Of a stretch of 64,000 bases of DNA, positions 9,020 to 17,234 are shown piece by piece (the first letter of the stretch is position 1; each line of letters opens with the position of its first letter). This stretch comes from Corynebacterium accolens. Its GTDB lineage: Bacteria; Actinomycetota; Actinomycetes; Mycobacteriales; Mycobacteriaceae. The DNA lies in assembly GCF_023520795.1 (NCBI RefSeq), contig NZ_CP046605.1, forward strand, positions 186,001 to 250,000. The letters are read 5' to 3'. The position numbers and the translations under genes were made by a program. Under the pieces are notes generated by a model. That model ran no database searches. It saw only the letters and a list, made by a program, of their open reading frames with translations, and was not told the DNA's origin.

Positions 9020-9264
9020 GCCAGGCGGTACGGCCCCGCCTTGCGCACCGCCGCATCGATGACCTCCGGATCCACCGTGACGGACTCGGAGTGCTTGATG
9101 ACGACATCCGCAGTGGCCTCCCCGGTCATCTCGAAGGTGGCTTGGCCCATTCCCGTATCGGCAAAGATGCCGTAGAGCTTTTGCAGGCACTTGCGCACGT
9201 CGTTGTCGTTGCGGACGCCTTCGATGGCGATGCGGGTTTCGGTGACGGAAGATTTATCAGTCAT
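9016..9264 (-). CDS. Small conserved hypothetical protein
   Basis: An 82-residue soluble protein beginning MTDKSSVTETRIAIEG. The alternating pattern IAIEGV...DVRKCLQKLYGIF...GQATFEMTG...ADVVIKH resembles a small ferredoxin-like alpha/beta fold such as HMA domains, but the metal-binding CxxC is absent. I chose ATG 9264 because a TAGAAT hexamer lies 8 bases upstream and the longer frame is low-complexity. It overlaps the convergent gene by 4 bases. Function unknown. Confidence 0.65.
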   Translation of the reverse strand: MTDKSSVTETRIAIEGVRNDNDVRKCLQKLYGIFADTGMGQATFEMTGEATADVVIKHSESVTVDPEVIDAAVRKAGPYRLA

Positions 9265-9289
9265 AGAAACAGATTCTAATCCTTCGGTG

Positions 9290-10831
9290 CTAGATGCGGC
9301 CGTTGAAGGCCTGGAGCGCGGAATCCTCGCGGGTGCCGCCGCGGCCATCGCCGTAGTCGGCGTAATCACCAATCCAGGCAATCCGCGATACCCACTTCAC
9401 GGCCTTATACCCGTGGTTCGACTCCACGCGGGCGCGCACTGGGGCGCCCAAGTGCAGATCGATGTCCTGGTCATTGCGAGAGATTGCCAAGATCGACTGA
9501 TCCTCCATGGCGGTCTCGATATCGAAGGCCGCGTAGAAAGGCTCGCGCGGGCGGTTATCGTACATCTTCTGCGCCAAACCATAGGACTCGATAAGCACGT
9601 AGTTGGCGCCTTCGGGGCGGGGGCAGAGTAGCTCGAGGACATCGACAAGCTTGGGACCTCCCCATTTCGAGGTCGCCGACCACCCCTGCATACAGGTATG
9701 CGTGGCGATGTAGGACGTCTGAGGTAGCTCCCGCAATTCTTCGAGGGTGACGGTCTTTTCAGTGCCGTTGACATCATCAGCCACGGTAATGGCGTAGTTC
9801 TGCCACCCATTGCGCTTGTACTCAGTCCACTCCGGGGACTCCTTTTCCGTTGGCGGCAGGCCGTTGGTCCAGTGGAAGGAGGAAATGGGCAGCGGCGAGT
9901 CCTTGGTTTCCTTGGGCTTGCGCGGGTGGAAGTGGTTCAGCGAAAGCTTGCGGCCAATTTCGGTGAACGAGACCAAGAAGTTATGTGCCCGGGCGCGGTC
10001 CGCCAAGGTCCAATAAGACAGGGCAACCCAGAAAATGATGACCGCCACGATGGTGATGATCACGGTGGTAAAGGCCTGCATATAGCGCTCGGTGGAGACG
10101 TCACCGAAGACGATGTGGACCATGTTGTGCTCGCGGTGTACGACGAATACCAGCACTACGTGGACCAAGATGAATGCGGACATCAACACCATGCCGATAA
10201 AGTGCAGCGACCGCGCGCCCTGGTGCCCGCCCAGCATCTTCACGAACCACGGGAAGCGCACGCGGATGGCCGGCGACATGCCCAGGCCAGTCACCATCAT
10301 GAAGGGCGCGACGATGAAGATGACGAAGGCGTAGGCGAGCTGCTGGAGGGCATCGTATGGCGTGAAGTGTTCGATGCCGGGCGCGCTGAGGCTGATATAG
10401 ACCTTGAAGGTATCCCAAGCCTCCGGGAAAATATCCCAGGACGTGGGGATGAGGCGCTGCCACAGGCCAGTGGCAAAGAGCAGCACGACATATACCAGGC
10501 CATTGAGGACCCACAACATGACCGATAGGCCGTGCCAGTGGCGGCCCAGGCCAACGTTTTCGCGGCCCGGCAGAGTCACGAGCGGCGACCACGAAAGCTC
10601 ATCCATCAAAGAGGTATATACGCCCTCTTTCTTGGGCAGCTTGCGCTTGGTAAATCGCAGCCATTCGGTGCCAGGGGCGCAGTCATTGCGCCACCACAGG
10701 CGCGGCATGGAAGAAAGCATTTCCAGCCCGGAGCGCAAGAGCATGCCGATGAGTACAAAGTTGATGAGGTGTGTCGCGCGAAGCCACAAAGGAAAATCGG
10801 GGTTTTCGCCGAGAGCCAAGACATAGTCCAT
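9290..10831 (-). CDS. Cytochrome b561-type membrane domain fused to a sulfite-oxidase-like molybdopterin domain
   Basis: A 513-residue fusion. Residues 1-290 contain about five membrane helices with histidines placed as heme ligands (RATHLINFV, GLGRHWHGL, RSLHFIGMV, ILVHVVLVFVVH), as in di-heme cytochromes b. Residues of about 310-513 are an oxidoreductase molybdopterin-binding domain: the cofactor cysteine is probably Cys380 in HTCMQGWSATSKWGG, followed by GLAQKMYDNRP and a GYKAVKWV C-terminus. In MsrP/MsrQ and related systems these two parts are separate proteins. The layout suggests electrons pass between the quinone pool and a substrate at the outer or inner face. Substrate unknown; a sulfoxide or another oxidised group is a guess. 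Confidence 0.82.
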   Translation of the reverse strand: MDYVLALGENPDFPLWLRATHLINFVLIGMLLRSGLEMLSSMPRLWWRNDCAPGTEWLRFTKRKLPKKEGVYTSLMDELSWSPLVTLPGRENVGLGRHWHGLSVMLWVLNGLVYVVLLFATGLWQRLIPTSWDIFPEAWDTFKVYISLSAPGIEHFTPYDALQQLAYAFVIFIVAPFMMVTGLGMSPAIRVRFPWFVKMLGGHQGARSLHFIGMVLMSAFILVHVVLVFVVHREHNMVHIVFGDVSTERYMQAFTTVIITIVAVIIFWVALSYWTLADRARAHNFLVSFTEIGRKLSLNHFHPRKPKETKDSPLPISSFHWTNGLPPTEKESPEWTEYKRNGWQNYAITVADDVNGTEKTVTLEELRELPQTSYIATHTCMQGWSATSKWGGPKLVDVLELLCPRPEGANYVLIESYGLAQKMYDNRPREPFYAAFDIETAMEDQSILAISRNDQDIDLHLGAPVRARVESNHGYKAVKWVSRIAWIGDYADYGDGRGGTREDSALQAFNGRI

Positions 10832-10847
10832 GGGGGAGGGTCCTAGT

Positions 10848-10879
10848 GAGATAGTTTATGGGGAAAAGGGGGCTATCTC
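10848..10879 (-). repeat. Inverted repeat upstream of the cytochrome b fusion gene
   Basis: GAGATAG (10848-10854) and CTATCTC (10873-10879) are perfectly complementary with an 18-base spacer, 17-48 bases before the start codon. The position suits an operator or a leader hairpin. No regulator is known for it. Confidence 0.35.
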
Positions 10880-10928
10880 TATTTTGACGGGTTTTCACGG
10901 ATTAAACAAGCAGGCTGTAGATACGCGA

Positions 10929-10956
10929 AAATCCCGACTCTTTCGAGCCGGGATTT
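10929..10956 (-). terminator. Terminator of tRNA-Ser (minus strand)
   Basis: The arms AAATCCCGACTC and GAGCCGGGATTT fold around a TTTC loop with one mismatch. On the minus strand the stem is followed by TTTTCGCG, just downstream of the tRNA. Confidence 0.75.
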
Positions 10957-10960
10957 CCAG

Positions 10961-11049
10961 TGGCGGAGGATGTGGGATTTGAACCCACGAGGGGCGTGAA
11001 CCCCGCACGCGTTCCAGGCGTGTGACATAGGCCGCTAGTCGAATCCTCC
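10961..11049 (-). tRNA. tRNA-Ser (anticodon GGA)
   Basis: The acceptor arms GGAGGAT and ATCCTCC pair, the CCA end is encoded, and the long variable arm is typical of serine tRNA. The anticodon stem CACGC/GCGTG encloses the loop CTGGAAC, giving anticodon GGA. The T arm contains GTTCAAATC. Confidence 0.95.
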
Positions 11050-11262
11050 GAGAAGAAACATTAGCAGCCGTGGCAATTAGAATGCCAATCGCCTGGTCAG
11101 TGCCGATTTTTGGGCAATTATTGGGTTTCGGTAGGGCAGGACCCGGCGCTCACCGAACTGCTGCCGCTTACCGATGCCCCCACAGCCTTCCGCCTCGCCC
11201 CAAGCGATGTCGGGCGGCGGTGTATTTGGCTTATGCGGGCCGTGGGCGTTAAGGTAAAGGCA
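11050..11262. other. Intergenic stretch, no confident gene
   Basis: I see no RNA or recognisable gene here. One plus-strand frame without a start codon reads like protein (ELLPLTDAPTAFRLAPSDVG) and runs into the SRP RNA gene, so a decayed gene end is possible. One copy of the repeated 12-mer GCTTACCGATGC lies at 11166-11177. Confidence 0.5.
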
Positions 11263-11348
11263 GGATTCCGCGTGGCGTCCATCCTCTGAACTCCCCCAGG
11301 GCAGGAATGCAGCAAGGGTCAGGAGGCTCTGACGGGTGCGCGGGGTCC
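11263..11348 (+). ncRNA. ffs: Signal recognition particle 4.5S RNA
   Basis: RNA component of the SRP, which targets membrane and secreted proteins. The conserved apical domain is clear in GGGCAGGAATGCAGCAAGG together with the AACTCCCCCAGG side of the symmetric loop. The ends GGATTCCGCG (11263-11272) and CGCGGGGTCC (11339-11348) pair fully with two G-U pairs. A run of six T (11350-11355) follows and likely terminates it. Confidence 0.95.
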
Positions 11349-11420
11349 CTTTTTTGTGCAGGGTGCGTTAGTATTGGTGGCTAAACGTCGCACCACACTA
11401 CGGAAGGTAAGACATAACTA

Positions 11421-12692
11421 ATGTCGCTTCTCACTCTGGAATCGTCCGCTTTGGCAGAACTTGCCACTAAAGTCCGCGAAGAATATGCGGACCTAAAAGC
11501 AAAGGGCCTCAAGCTGGATTTGACCCGTGGCAAGCCATCGAAGGCGCAGCTCGATCTCTCCAACGCGCTGTTATCGCTGCCGGGTGAGGGAAACTACACC
11601 GATTCTGAAGGCGCTGACCTGCGCAACTACGGCAACCTGAAGGGCGTGAAGAAGCTGCGTGAGCTGTGGGGCGAGTTAATCAATATTGACCCAGAGCTCT
11701 TGCTGGCCGGCGATAGCTCCTCGCTCAACATCATGTTCGACCTCATTTCTTGGTCCTATATCTTCGGCACCAATGATTCGCCGCACCCGTGGAGCGAGGA
11801 AGAAACCGTCAAGTGGATCTGCCCGGTTCCCGGCTATGACCGGCACTTTGCCATCACGGAGCTCTTCGGCTTTGAGCTGGTGACTGTGCCGATGGAAGAC
11901 GACGGCCCAGATGTCGAGGCCATCGCTAAGCTCGCCCAGGACCCACAGGTCAAGGGCATGTGGCTCATCCCCATGTTCTCCAACCCCACCGGCGTACTCA
12001 TCTCGGAGGAAAAGACCCGCCGCCTGGCAGAAATGGACACCGCGGCGCCCGATTTCCGCATCGTGTGGGATAACGCCTATGCAGTACACACGCTGACAGA
12101 GGAGTTTCCGGAAGTCTTGCCGGTGCTGGACATCGCCAAGCAGGGCGGGCACCCCAACCGCTTCTGGGCCATGTCCTCGAGCTCCAAGGTCACCTTCGCG
12201 GGCTCTGGCGTGAGCTTTTTCGGGTCCTCGGCGGAGAACCTTGATTGGTACCTGGCGAACGCGGGCATCCGCGGTATTGGGCCCAACAAGATTAACCAGT
12301 TCGCCCACGCCGAGTTCTTCGGCTCCGCGGACGGCGTGCGCGAGCTGATGCGCCGCCACGCCGAGCTGCTGGCGCCGAAGTTTGCCGCCGCGCGTCGCAT
12401 CTTGGACGAGCGCCTGGGCGAGTACGGCGTGGCGGAATGGACCGACCCAGCGGGCGGCTACTTCATTTCCATGGACGTCGTCGATGGCACCGCTACCCGC
12501 GTGTGGGAACTGGCCAAGGACGCCGGCATCGTGCTCACCAAGGCGGGCGCGGCCTACCCGCACGGCCGCGATGAGAATGACCGCAATATCCGCCTTGCGG
12601 TGTCGCTGCCGCCGCAGGAGGAAATCGAGGAAGCCATCGACGGCGTTGCCACCTGCGTGCTCCTGGCAGCCATCGAAAAGGCGGAGGGCTAA
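11421..12692 (+). CDS. aspT: Aspartate aminotransferase
   Basis: A 423-residue PLP enzyme of the subgroup used as the main aspartate aminotransferase in C. glutamicum; it moves the amino group between glutamate and oxaloacetate and so feeds the aspartate family (see lysC-asd in this window). LTRGKPSKAQLDLS near the N-terminus, PMFSNPTGVLIS, IVWDNAYAVH, and the PLP lysine in MSSSSKVTFAGSGVSFFGS are all visible, and DRNIRLAVSLP is the C-terminal carboxylate-binding arginine region. ATG 11421 follows GGAAGGTAAG. The cg0294-like protein matches in length. It sits between ffs and dnaX. Confidence 0.9.
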   Translation: MSLLTLESSALAELATKVREEYADLKAKGLKLDLTRGKPSKAQLDLSNALLSLPGEGNYTDSEGADLRNYGNLKGVKKLRELWGELINIDPELLLAGDSSSLNIMFDLISWSYIFGTNDSPHPWSEEETVKWICPVPGYDRHFAITELFGFELVTVPMEDDGPDVEAIAKLAQDPQVKGMWLIPMFSNPTGVLISEEKTRRLAEMDTAAPDFRIVWDNAYAVHTLTEEFPEVLPVLDIAKQGGHPNRFWAMSSSSKVTFAGSGVSFFGSSAENLDWYLANAGIRGIGPNKINQFAHAEFFGSADGVRELMRRHAELLAPKFAAARRILDERLGEYGVAEWTDPAGGYFISMDVVDGTATRVWELAKDAGIVLTKAGAAYPHGRDENDRNIRLAVSLPPQEEIEEAIDGVATCVLLAAIEKAEG

Positions 12693-12714
12693 AATCAACG
12701 CCGACGAATCCGCC

Positions 12715-13239
12715 GTGTGGCTTAGCGAGGTCATCCCGGCTCCGCTGGAGTTCCGGTACGTTGATGGGCGCAGGCTGGGTTTAGCCAGGCTTGCCGATGC
12801 CCAATCCCTCGCCCTCACCACCACCTTCAACGACGTCGATACCGGCCTGCGCAGCGATGCCGAAGGCCTAGATGTGCGCTGCGAACTCGTCACTGTGGCG
12901 CGCGTGGGCCAGCCCGAAGTCGCCGCCGCCGTGGGGGCTGCGGCCGCGAAGTTGGAGAAGGCGGGCGGCCTCTTGCCCGCGCAGCCCGGCGTCTTGCTGC
13001 CGTCGCTTTTGGATCTCCCCGGCGAGCCGTCCGTGCACCACGGGCTGCTCATCGCCCCGTACCTTTGGGGCGGGCAGACGCCGCAGTACCGCGAGGATGA
13101 CCGCCTGACGCTCGTGCTGCAGCTGGTCATGCTGACGGATGCGGAATATGCGTTTGGGGTGGAAGAGGGCGTCGGCAAGCTGCAGGAGGCAGTGGCCGAG
13201 CAGGGCATTGACCTGCTGGACTGGTCGCGCGAGGGTTAG
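12715..13239 (+). CDS. SUFU-domain-like protein
   Basis: A protein of about 174 residues that resembles bacterial Suppressor-of-fused domain proteins. The C-terminal part VLQLVMLTDAEYAFGVEEG followed by a C-terminal LLDWSREG fits the pattern of that family (hydrophobic strand, Leu-Thr-x-x-Glu, helix, final Arg). The middle has AAKLEKAGGLLPAQPGVLL and VHHGLLIAPYLWG, also typical. The start is uncertain: GTG 12715 is the first usable codon after the aspT stop at 12692, but no good ribosome site is seen. Bacterial SUFU proteins have no settled role; some sit in toxin-immunity loci, but nothing here suggests that. Confidence 0.65.
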   Translation: MWLSEVIPAPLEFRYVDGRRLGLARLADAQSLALTTTFNDVDTGLRSDAEGLDVRCELVTVARVGQPEVAAAVGAAAAKLEKAGGLLPAQPGVLLPSLLDLPGEPSVHHGLLIAPYLWGGQTPQYREDDRLTLVLQLVMLTDAEYAFGVEEGVGKLQEAVAEQGIDLLDWSREG

Positions 13240-13257
13240 CCGGTAAACTGGCTAACC

Positions 13258-16017
13258 GTGGCTTTATACCGGAAATACCGTCCAGCAACGTTTGCCGAGG
13301 TCGTGGGGCAAGAGCAGGTCACCACGCCGCTATCTGCCGCCCTCGACGCGGGGCGCATCAACCACGCCTACCTCTTTTCCGGCCCGCGCGGCTGCGGTAA
13401 GACGTCTTCGGCGCGGATTATGGCCCGCTCGCTCAACTGCGAGCACGGGCCCACGTCGACGCCGTGCGGCAAGTGCGATTCGTGCGTGTCGCTTGCGCCC
13501 GGCGGCCCGGGCAACCTGGACGTGACGGAGCTCGACGCCGCCTCGCACAATGGCGTGGAGGACATGCGCGAGCTGCGCGACCGCGCCTACTATGCGCCGG
13601 CGGAATCGCGCTATCGCATCTTCATCATCGACGAGGCGCACATGATTTCCCCGTCCGGCGCCAATGCGTTGCTCAAGGTGGTTGAAGAGCCGCCCGAGCA
13701 CGTGATTTTCATCTTTGCGACGACGGAGCCGGAAAAAATCATCGGCACCATTCGCTCCCGGACGCACCACTATCCCTTCCGCCTGCTTACCCCGCCCGCG
13801 ATGAAGGGGCTGCTGCAAAGGACCGTCGCCTCTGAGGGCGTGCAGGTCGAAGACGCCGTCTATCCCATGGTCATCGAGGCCGGCGGTGGCTCCCCGCGCG
13901 ATACCTTGTCGCTGTTGGACCAGCTTTTGGCCGGTGCGGGCCCCGATGGCTTGACCTATGACCTCGCGCGCCCGCTGCTGGGGGTTACGGACGTCACGCT
14001 TCTCGATGACACCATCGCTACCCTCGCCGAAAACGACAAGGCCGGCCTCTTCGCGCAGATCGACAACGTCATCGAGGCCGGCCACGACCCACGCCGCTTT
14101 GCGGTGGATCTGCTCGACCGCTTGCGCGACCTGATGATCCTGCAGGCAGTGCCGGGCGCCATCGATGCCGGCCTGGTTTCCGCGCCTACCGACCGCGCCG
14201 AGGTGCTCACCGCCCAAGCGCAGCGTTTTTCCGGCCCGCAGTTGACTTATCTTGCCTCCACCGTCAATGACCGCATCAGCGATCTGACCGGGGCCACCTC
14301 GCCGCGTCTGCTGCTCGAAATCATGTGCGCACACCTGCTCATCGGTACCTCGTCCGGCGCGGCGCCGGGTGCAGCTCTGGGCGCCGCGAGCCAGCCAGGC
14401 CAATTGCCTCAGGCCGCCCAACCCAGCGGCGCCCCGCAATCCGCACAGGCAAGCCAGCCCAACCAGGCCGGCCAAGGGGCACAATCGGCGCAGGCAGCGC
14501 AGTCAGGGCAGCCAGGACAATCGGGCCAGGCGGCACCCTCTGCGGGAAACGGCCCCGCCTTTTCGGGGGCCCAAGACCCGCAGTCGGCAGCGGCCGCCAT
14601 CATCGCGCGGCGCCGCGCAAAGTCCCAGGCCCAGCAAAACCAGCCTGCTCCGGGCTCCACCGCACCGGCGGAGCCACAGCAACGACAAAACCAGGCCGCC
14701 ACGGGCCCTACTGGCTCAGAGGTGCCTGCACAACAATCAAATCAAGCGGCCGCTGGCACCGAGGCACAGTCGGGGCAAGCAACATCACCGTCACCATCGT
14801 CTCAACCGGAGGCAACGGCGCAGCAATCGCGTGGCGAGCATGAGGGTCCTGCGCAGTCGGCGCAGGCCACCCCGGCTGAGCAGTCTGCGCAGCCAGCACC
14901 GGCGGCGCAACATGAACAGCCAGCGCAAACGGAGTCGACAGGGGCTGAGAATCAGGGACGATCTGAGTTGTCCCAAGAACAACCGAGCGCGGAGCATGCG
15001 CAATCGGCGCAGGCTGATTGGGCTGGCCAGGCTGGGCCGTCTGACCAGGTGGAGAAGTCAGAAAGAGCTGATGGGTCTGGGCGGCCTGAGCAGCAGTCCA
15101 CGGATTCGCAGTCTAGCGATGTGCCTGAAAAGGACGCTTCGGCTACCGAGGGAAGCGGCGACGCAAAAACTGACGTCGGCGCGGATCCATGGGGTCAGGA
15201 GCGCCAGGTTCCGCAGAATGCCCCAGCCCGCGGCAACGGCCAAGGGGAACCATTGGAGAAACCGGTGCCAGCGGCGACAGCACAGTCGGAGGGGCAGCAA
15301 CAAGCCCAGGCAGCGCAGGCGACAGTGCAGTCGGAGGGGCAGGGCCAGGGGGCATCGGCAAGCGGCGATGACGGTGACTTCGTGGAGGCAGTGAAGCGGA
15401 AATGGGTGGAGCTGAGGGGGAGCGTCGGCAAGCGGAATAAGGTTGCTGAAATCATGCTTGCCGAAGCCCGCGTGCTCGGGTTCCGCGATAATACGCTGAC
15501 GCTGGGGCATACCACCGGTGCGCTGGCAGAACGCATCAATGCGCCGGCGAATAATTCCGTCATTGTGGACGTGCTGCGGGAGGAATTCCAACGCGATATT
15601 GAGGTCAATTGCGTGGTGGGCACGGACCCGAAGACCGCCGGTTTCGATGCGCCGCGGGCCCCGCAAGCTAAACCCGAATGGAACCCCAACGCGCCCGAAC
15701 GCGAGCCCAGCGATGACAAGGAGGCGGAGAGTAAGCCCGGGTGGCGCTCGCGCATCGCCAAGGCAAGCGAGGTGGCGAAGCAGCGCGATGAGGAATTCGC
15801 GCGCACGCCGCAATTTAGCAACGGGGTGCCGCTGCCGCCTGAGCCGGAGGGCCCCGCGGACGAGCCGCCGCCGGAAGAACCGCCGGCCTATACCCGCGAT
15901 GACGAAGAACGCGACATGGTCGAAGCCGCGCAGTCCGCAGGCGAAATGGACCACCGCAGCGCCACCGAGGTGGCGATGGAGCTCGTGGAAAAGGAACTAG
16001 GTGCTCGCCGTGTCTAG
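13258..16017 (+). CDS. dnaX: DNA polymerase III gamma/tau subunit
   Basis: A 919-residue clamp-loader ATPase. Residues 1-240 form the AAA+ core with Walker A GPRGCGKTSSARIM, the four-cysteine zinc module CEHGPTSTPCGKCDSC, Walker B IIDEAHMIS, and sensor regions. Domain III follows to about residue 370. Residues 375-700 are an unusually long Gln/Ala/Ser/Pro-rich linker with many QSAQ/QAGQ/SGQ units. A tau-like C-terminal domain (about 700-920) would contact the polymerase and helicase. GTG 13258 starts immediately before ALYRKYRP, the normal N-terminus, with TAAACT 8 bases upstream. It heads a dnaX-ybaB-recR cluster. Confidence 0.95.
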   Translation: MALYRKYRPATFAEVVGQEQVTTPLSAALDAGRINHAYLFSGPRGCGKTSSARIMARSLNCEHGPTSTPCGKCDSCVSLAPGGPGNLDVTELDAASHNGVEDMRELRDRAYYAPAESRYRIFIIDEAHMISPSGANALLKVVEEPPEHVIFIFATTEPEKIIGTIRSRTHHYPFRLLTPPAMKGLLQRTVASEGVQVEDAVYPMVIEAGGGSPRDTLSLLDQLLAGAGPDGLTYDLARPLLGVTDVTLLDDTIATLAENDKAGLFAQIDNVIEAGHDPRRFAVDLLDRLRDLMILQAVPGAIDAGLVSAPTDRAEVLTAQAQRFSGPQLTYLASTVNDRISDLTGATSPRLLLEIMCAHLLIGTSSGAAPGAALGAASQPGQLPQAAQPSGAPQSAQASQPNQAGQGAQSAQAAQSGQPGQSGQAAPSAGNGPAFSGAQDPQSAAAAIIARRRAKSQAQQNQPAPGSTAPAEPQQRQNQAATGPTGSEVPAQQSNQAAAGTEAQSGQATSPSPSSQPEATAQQSRGEHEGPAQSAQATPAEQSAQPAPAAQHEQPAQTESTGAENQGRSELSQEQPSAEHAQSAQADWAGQAGPSDQVEKSERADGSGRPEQQSTDSQSSDVPEKDASATEGSGDAKTDVGADPWGQERQVPQNAPARGNGQGEPLEKPVPAATAQSEGQQQAQAAQATVQSEGQGQGASASGDDGDFVEAVKRKWVELRGSVGKRNKVAEIMLAEARVLGFRDNTLTLGHTTGALAERINAPANNSVIVDVLREEFQRDIEVNCVVGTDPKTAGFDAPRAPQAKPEWNPNAPEREPSDDKEAESKPGWRSRIAKASEVAKQRDEEFARTPQFSNGVPLPPEPEGPADEPPPEEPPAYTRDDEERDMVEAAQSAGEMDHRSATEVAMELVEKELGARRV

Positions 16018-16073
16018 GACTGTGGCACGGTAGACTCGGGCGGTAGCAAAGCTATTGAGAAAGGACGAAAGCT

Positions 16074-16442
16074 ATGGCTGAACAAGATTCCACCCCACAA
16101 CCTAATGACATGAATGACCTCATCGCGCAGGCCGCGCAGGTGCAGGCCGAGCTGCAGAAGGCGCAAGAAGAAATCCTGGCTACCAACGTCGAGGGCAGCG
16201 CGGGCAATGGCCTGGTTAAGGTGACCATGACCGGCGGCGCCGAGCTAGTAGACCTGCAGATTGATAAGTCCGTGGTTGACCCGGAGGACATCGATACGCT
16301 GCAGGACCTGGTGATGGGCGCGTTTAAGGATGCCCACGCCGCTGCGGGCAAGCTGGCACAGGAAAAGATTGGTCCCCTCTCGCAGGGCATGGGCGGCCAG
16401 GGTGGACCGTCGATGGATGACATGTTCGGCGGCAATTTCTAG
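16074..16442 (+). CDS. Nucleoid-associated protein, YbaB/EbfC family
   Basis: A 122-residue DNA-binding protein that forms a tweezer-like dimer. MNDLIAQAAQVQAELQKAQ begins the long helical arm; GLVKVTMTGGAELVDLQID and DLVMGAFKDAH are family-typical. The C-terminal tail is Gly/Met-rich. Its place between dnaX and recR is the usual one across bacteria. ATG 16074 has the ribosome site GAAAGGACGAAAG. Confidence 0.93.
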   Translation: MAEQDSTPQPNDMNDLIAQAAQVQAELQKAQEEILATNVEGSAGNGLVKVTMTGGAELVDLQIDKSVVDPEDIDTLQDLVMGAFKDAHAAAGKLAQEKIGPLSQGMGGQGGPSMDDMFGGNF

Positions 16443-16514
16443 CTGGGCGATATTCTAAAAAGGCCGTTGTCCCGATAGTGGGGCCGCGGCCTTGACGTAA
16501 TTTTGGGAGTTGTG

Positions 16515-17171
16515 GTGTTTGAAGGACCTCTGCAGGACCTCATTGATGAGTTTTCGCGCTTGCCGGGCATAGGCCCGAAGTCGGCGCAGCGTATCGCGTT
16601 TCATGTATTGCACATGGAACCGGAGGATATCGAGCGCCTGCAAAATGCCTTAGGCGGGGTGCGCGACGGCGTTACTTTCTGCCGCATTTGTTGCAATATT
16701 TCGCGCGAGGATGTGTGCCGGATTTGCATCAATTCGCAGCGCGACGCCTCGACCATTTGTGTTGTGGAGGAGCCGAAGGACATCCAGGTCATCGAGCGCA
16801 CGGGTGAGTACGAGGGCCGCTACCACGTCCTCGGCGGTGCGCTGGACCCGCTGGCCAATGTTGGGCCGAAGGATTTGAATATTTCCACGCTCCTCCAGCG
16901 CTTGGGTGGGGTGCTGCCGGATAGGGAATTGGCGGATTCCACGCCAGAAGCCCCGCTTTACGACGATACCCCCACCATCCACGAGGTCATCCTCGCCACC
17001 GATCCAAATACGGAGGGCGAGGCCACCGCGGCATACCTGGTGCGGTTATTGCGGGACTTCCCCGATTTAAAGATCACCAGATTGGCCTCCGGCATGCCGC
17101 TCGGAGGCGATTTGGAGTTCGTGGACGAGCTAACCTTGTCCCGTGCGCTTTCGGGGCGCTTAACCATTTAG
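16515..17171 (+). CDS. recR: Recombination mediator RecR
   Basis: A 218-residue ring-forming DNA repair protein of the RecFOR pathway. It has the helix-hairpin-helix region [17 protein letters not shown], the four-cysteine zinc finger [16 protein letters not shown], and the TOPRIM domain ([29 protein letters not shown]), ending [16 protein letters not shown] 16515 was chosen because the family begins [10 protein letters not shown] and GGGAG lies 5 bases upstream. The last gene of the dnaX-ybaB-recR group. Confidence 0.95.
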   Translation: MFEGPLQDLIDEFSRLPGIGPKSAQRIAFHVLHMEPEDIERLQNALGGVRDGVTFCRICCNISREDVCRICINSQRDASTICVVEEPKDIQVIERTGEYEGRYHVLGGALDPLANVGPKDLNISTLLQRLGGVLPDRELADSTPEAPLYDDTPTIHEVILATDPNTEGEATAAYLVRLLRDFPDLKITRLASGMPLGGDLEFVDELTLSRALSGRLTI

Positions 17172-17234
17172 GCGTCCGCAGCATCGACCGCGGTGCCGTT
17201 CGGCAACGGCCCGGGACATTTGGTTTCTTGCGGT

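Noticed and set aside
14300-15400. Tandem repeats in dnaX as a CRISPR or VNTR array
   Set aside because: Repeats are short, imperfect and in frame, encoding a low-complexity linker; there are no spacers. I saw no CRISPR array in the window.
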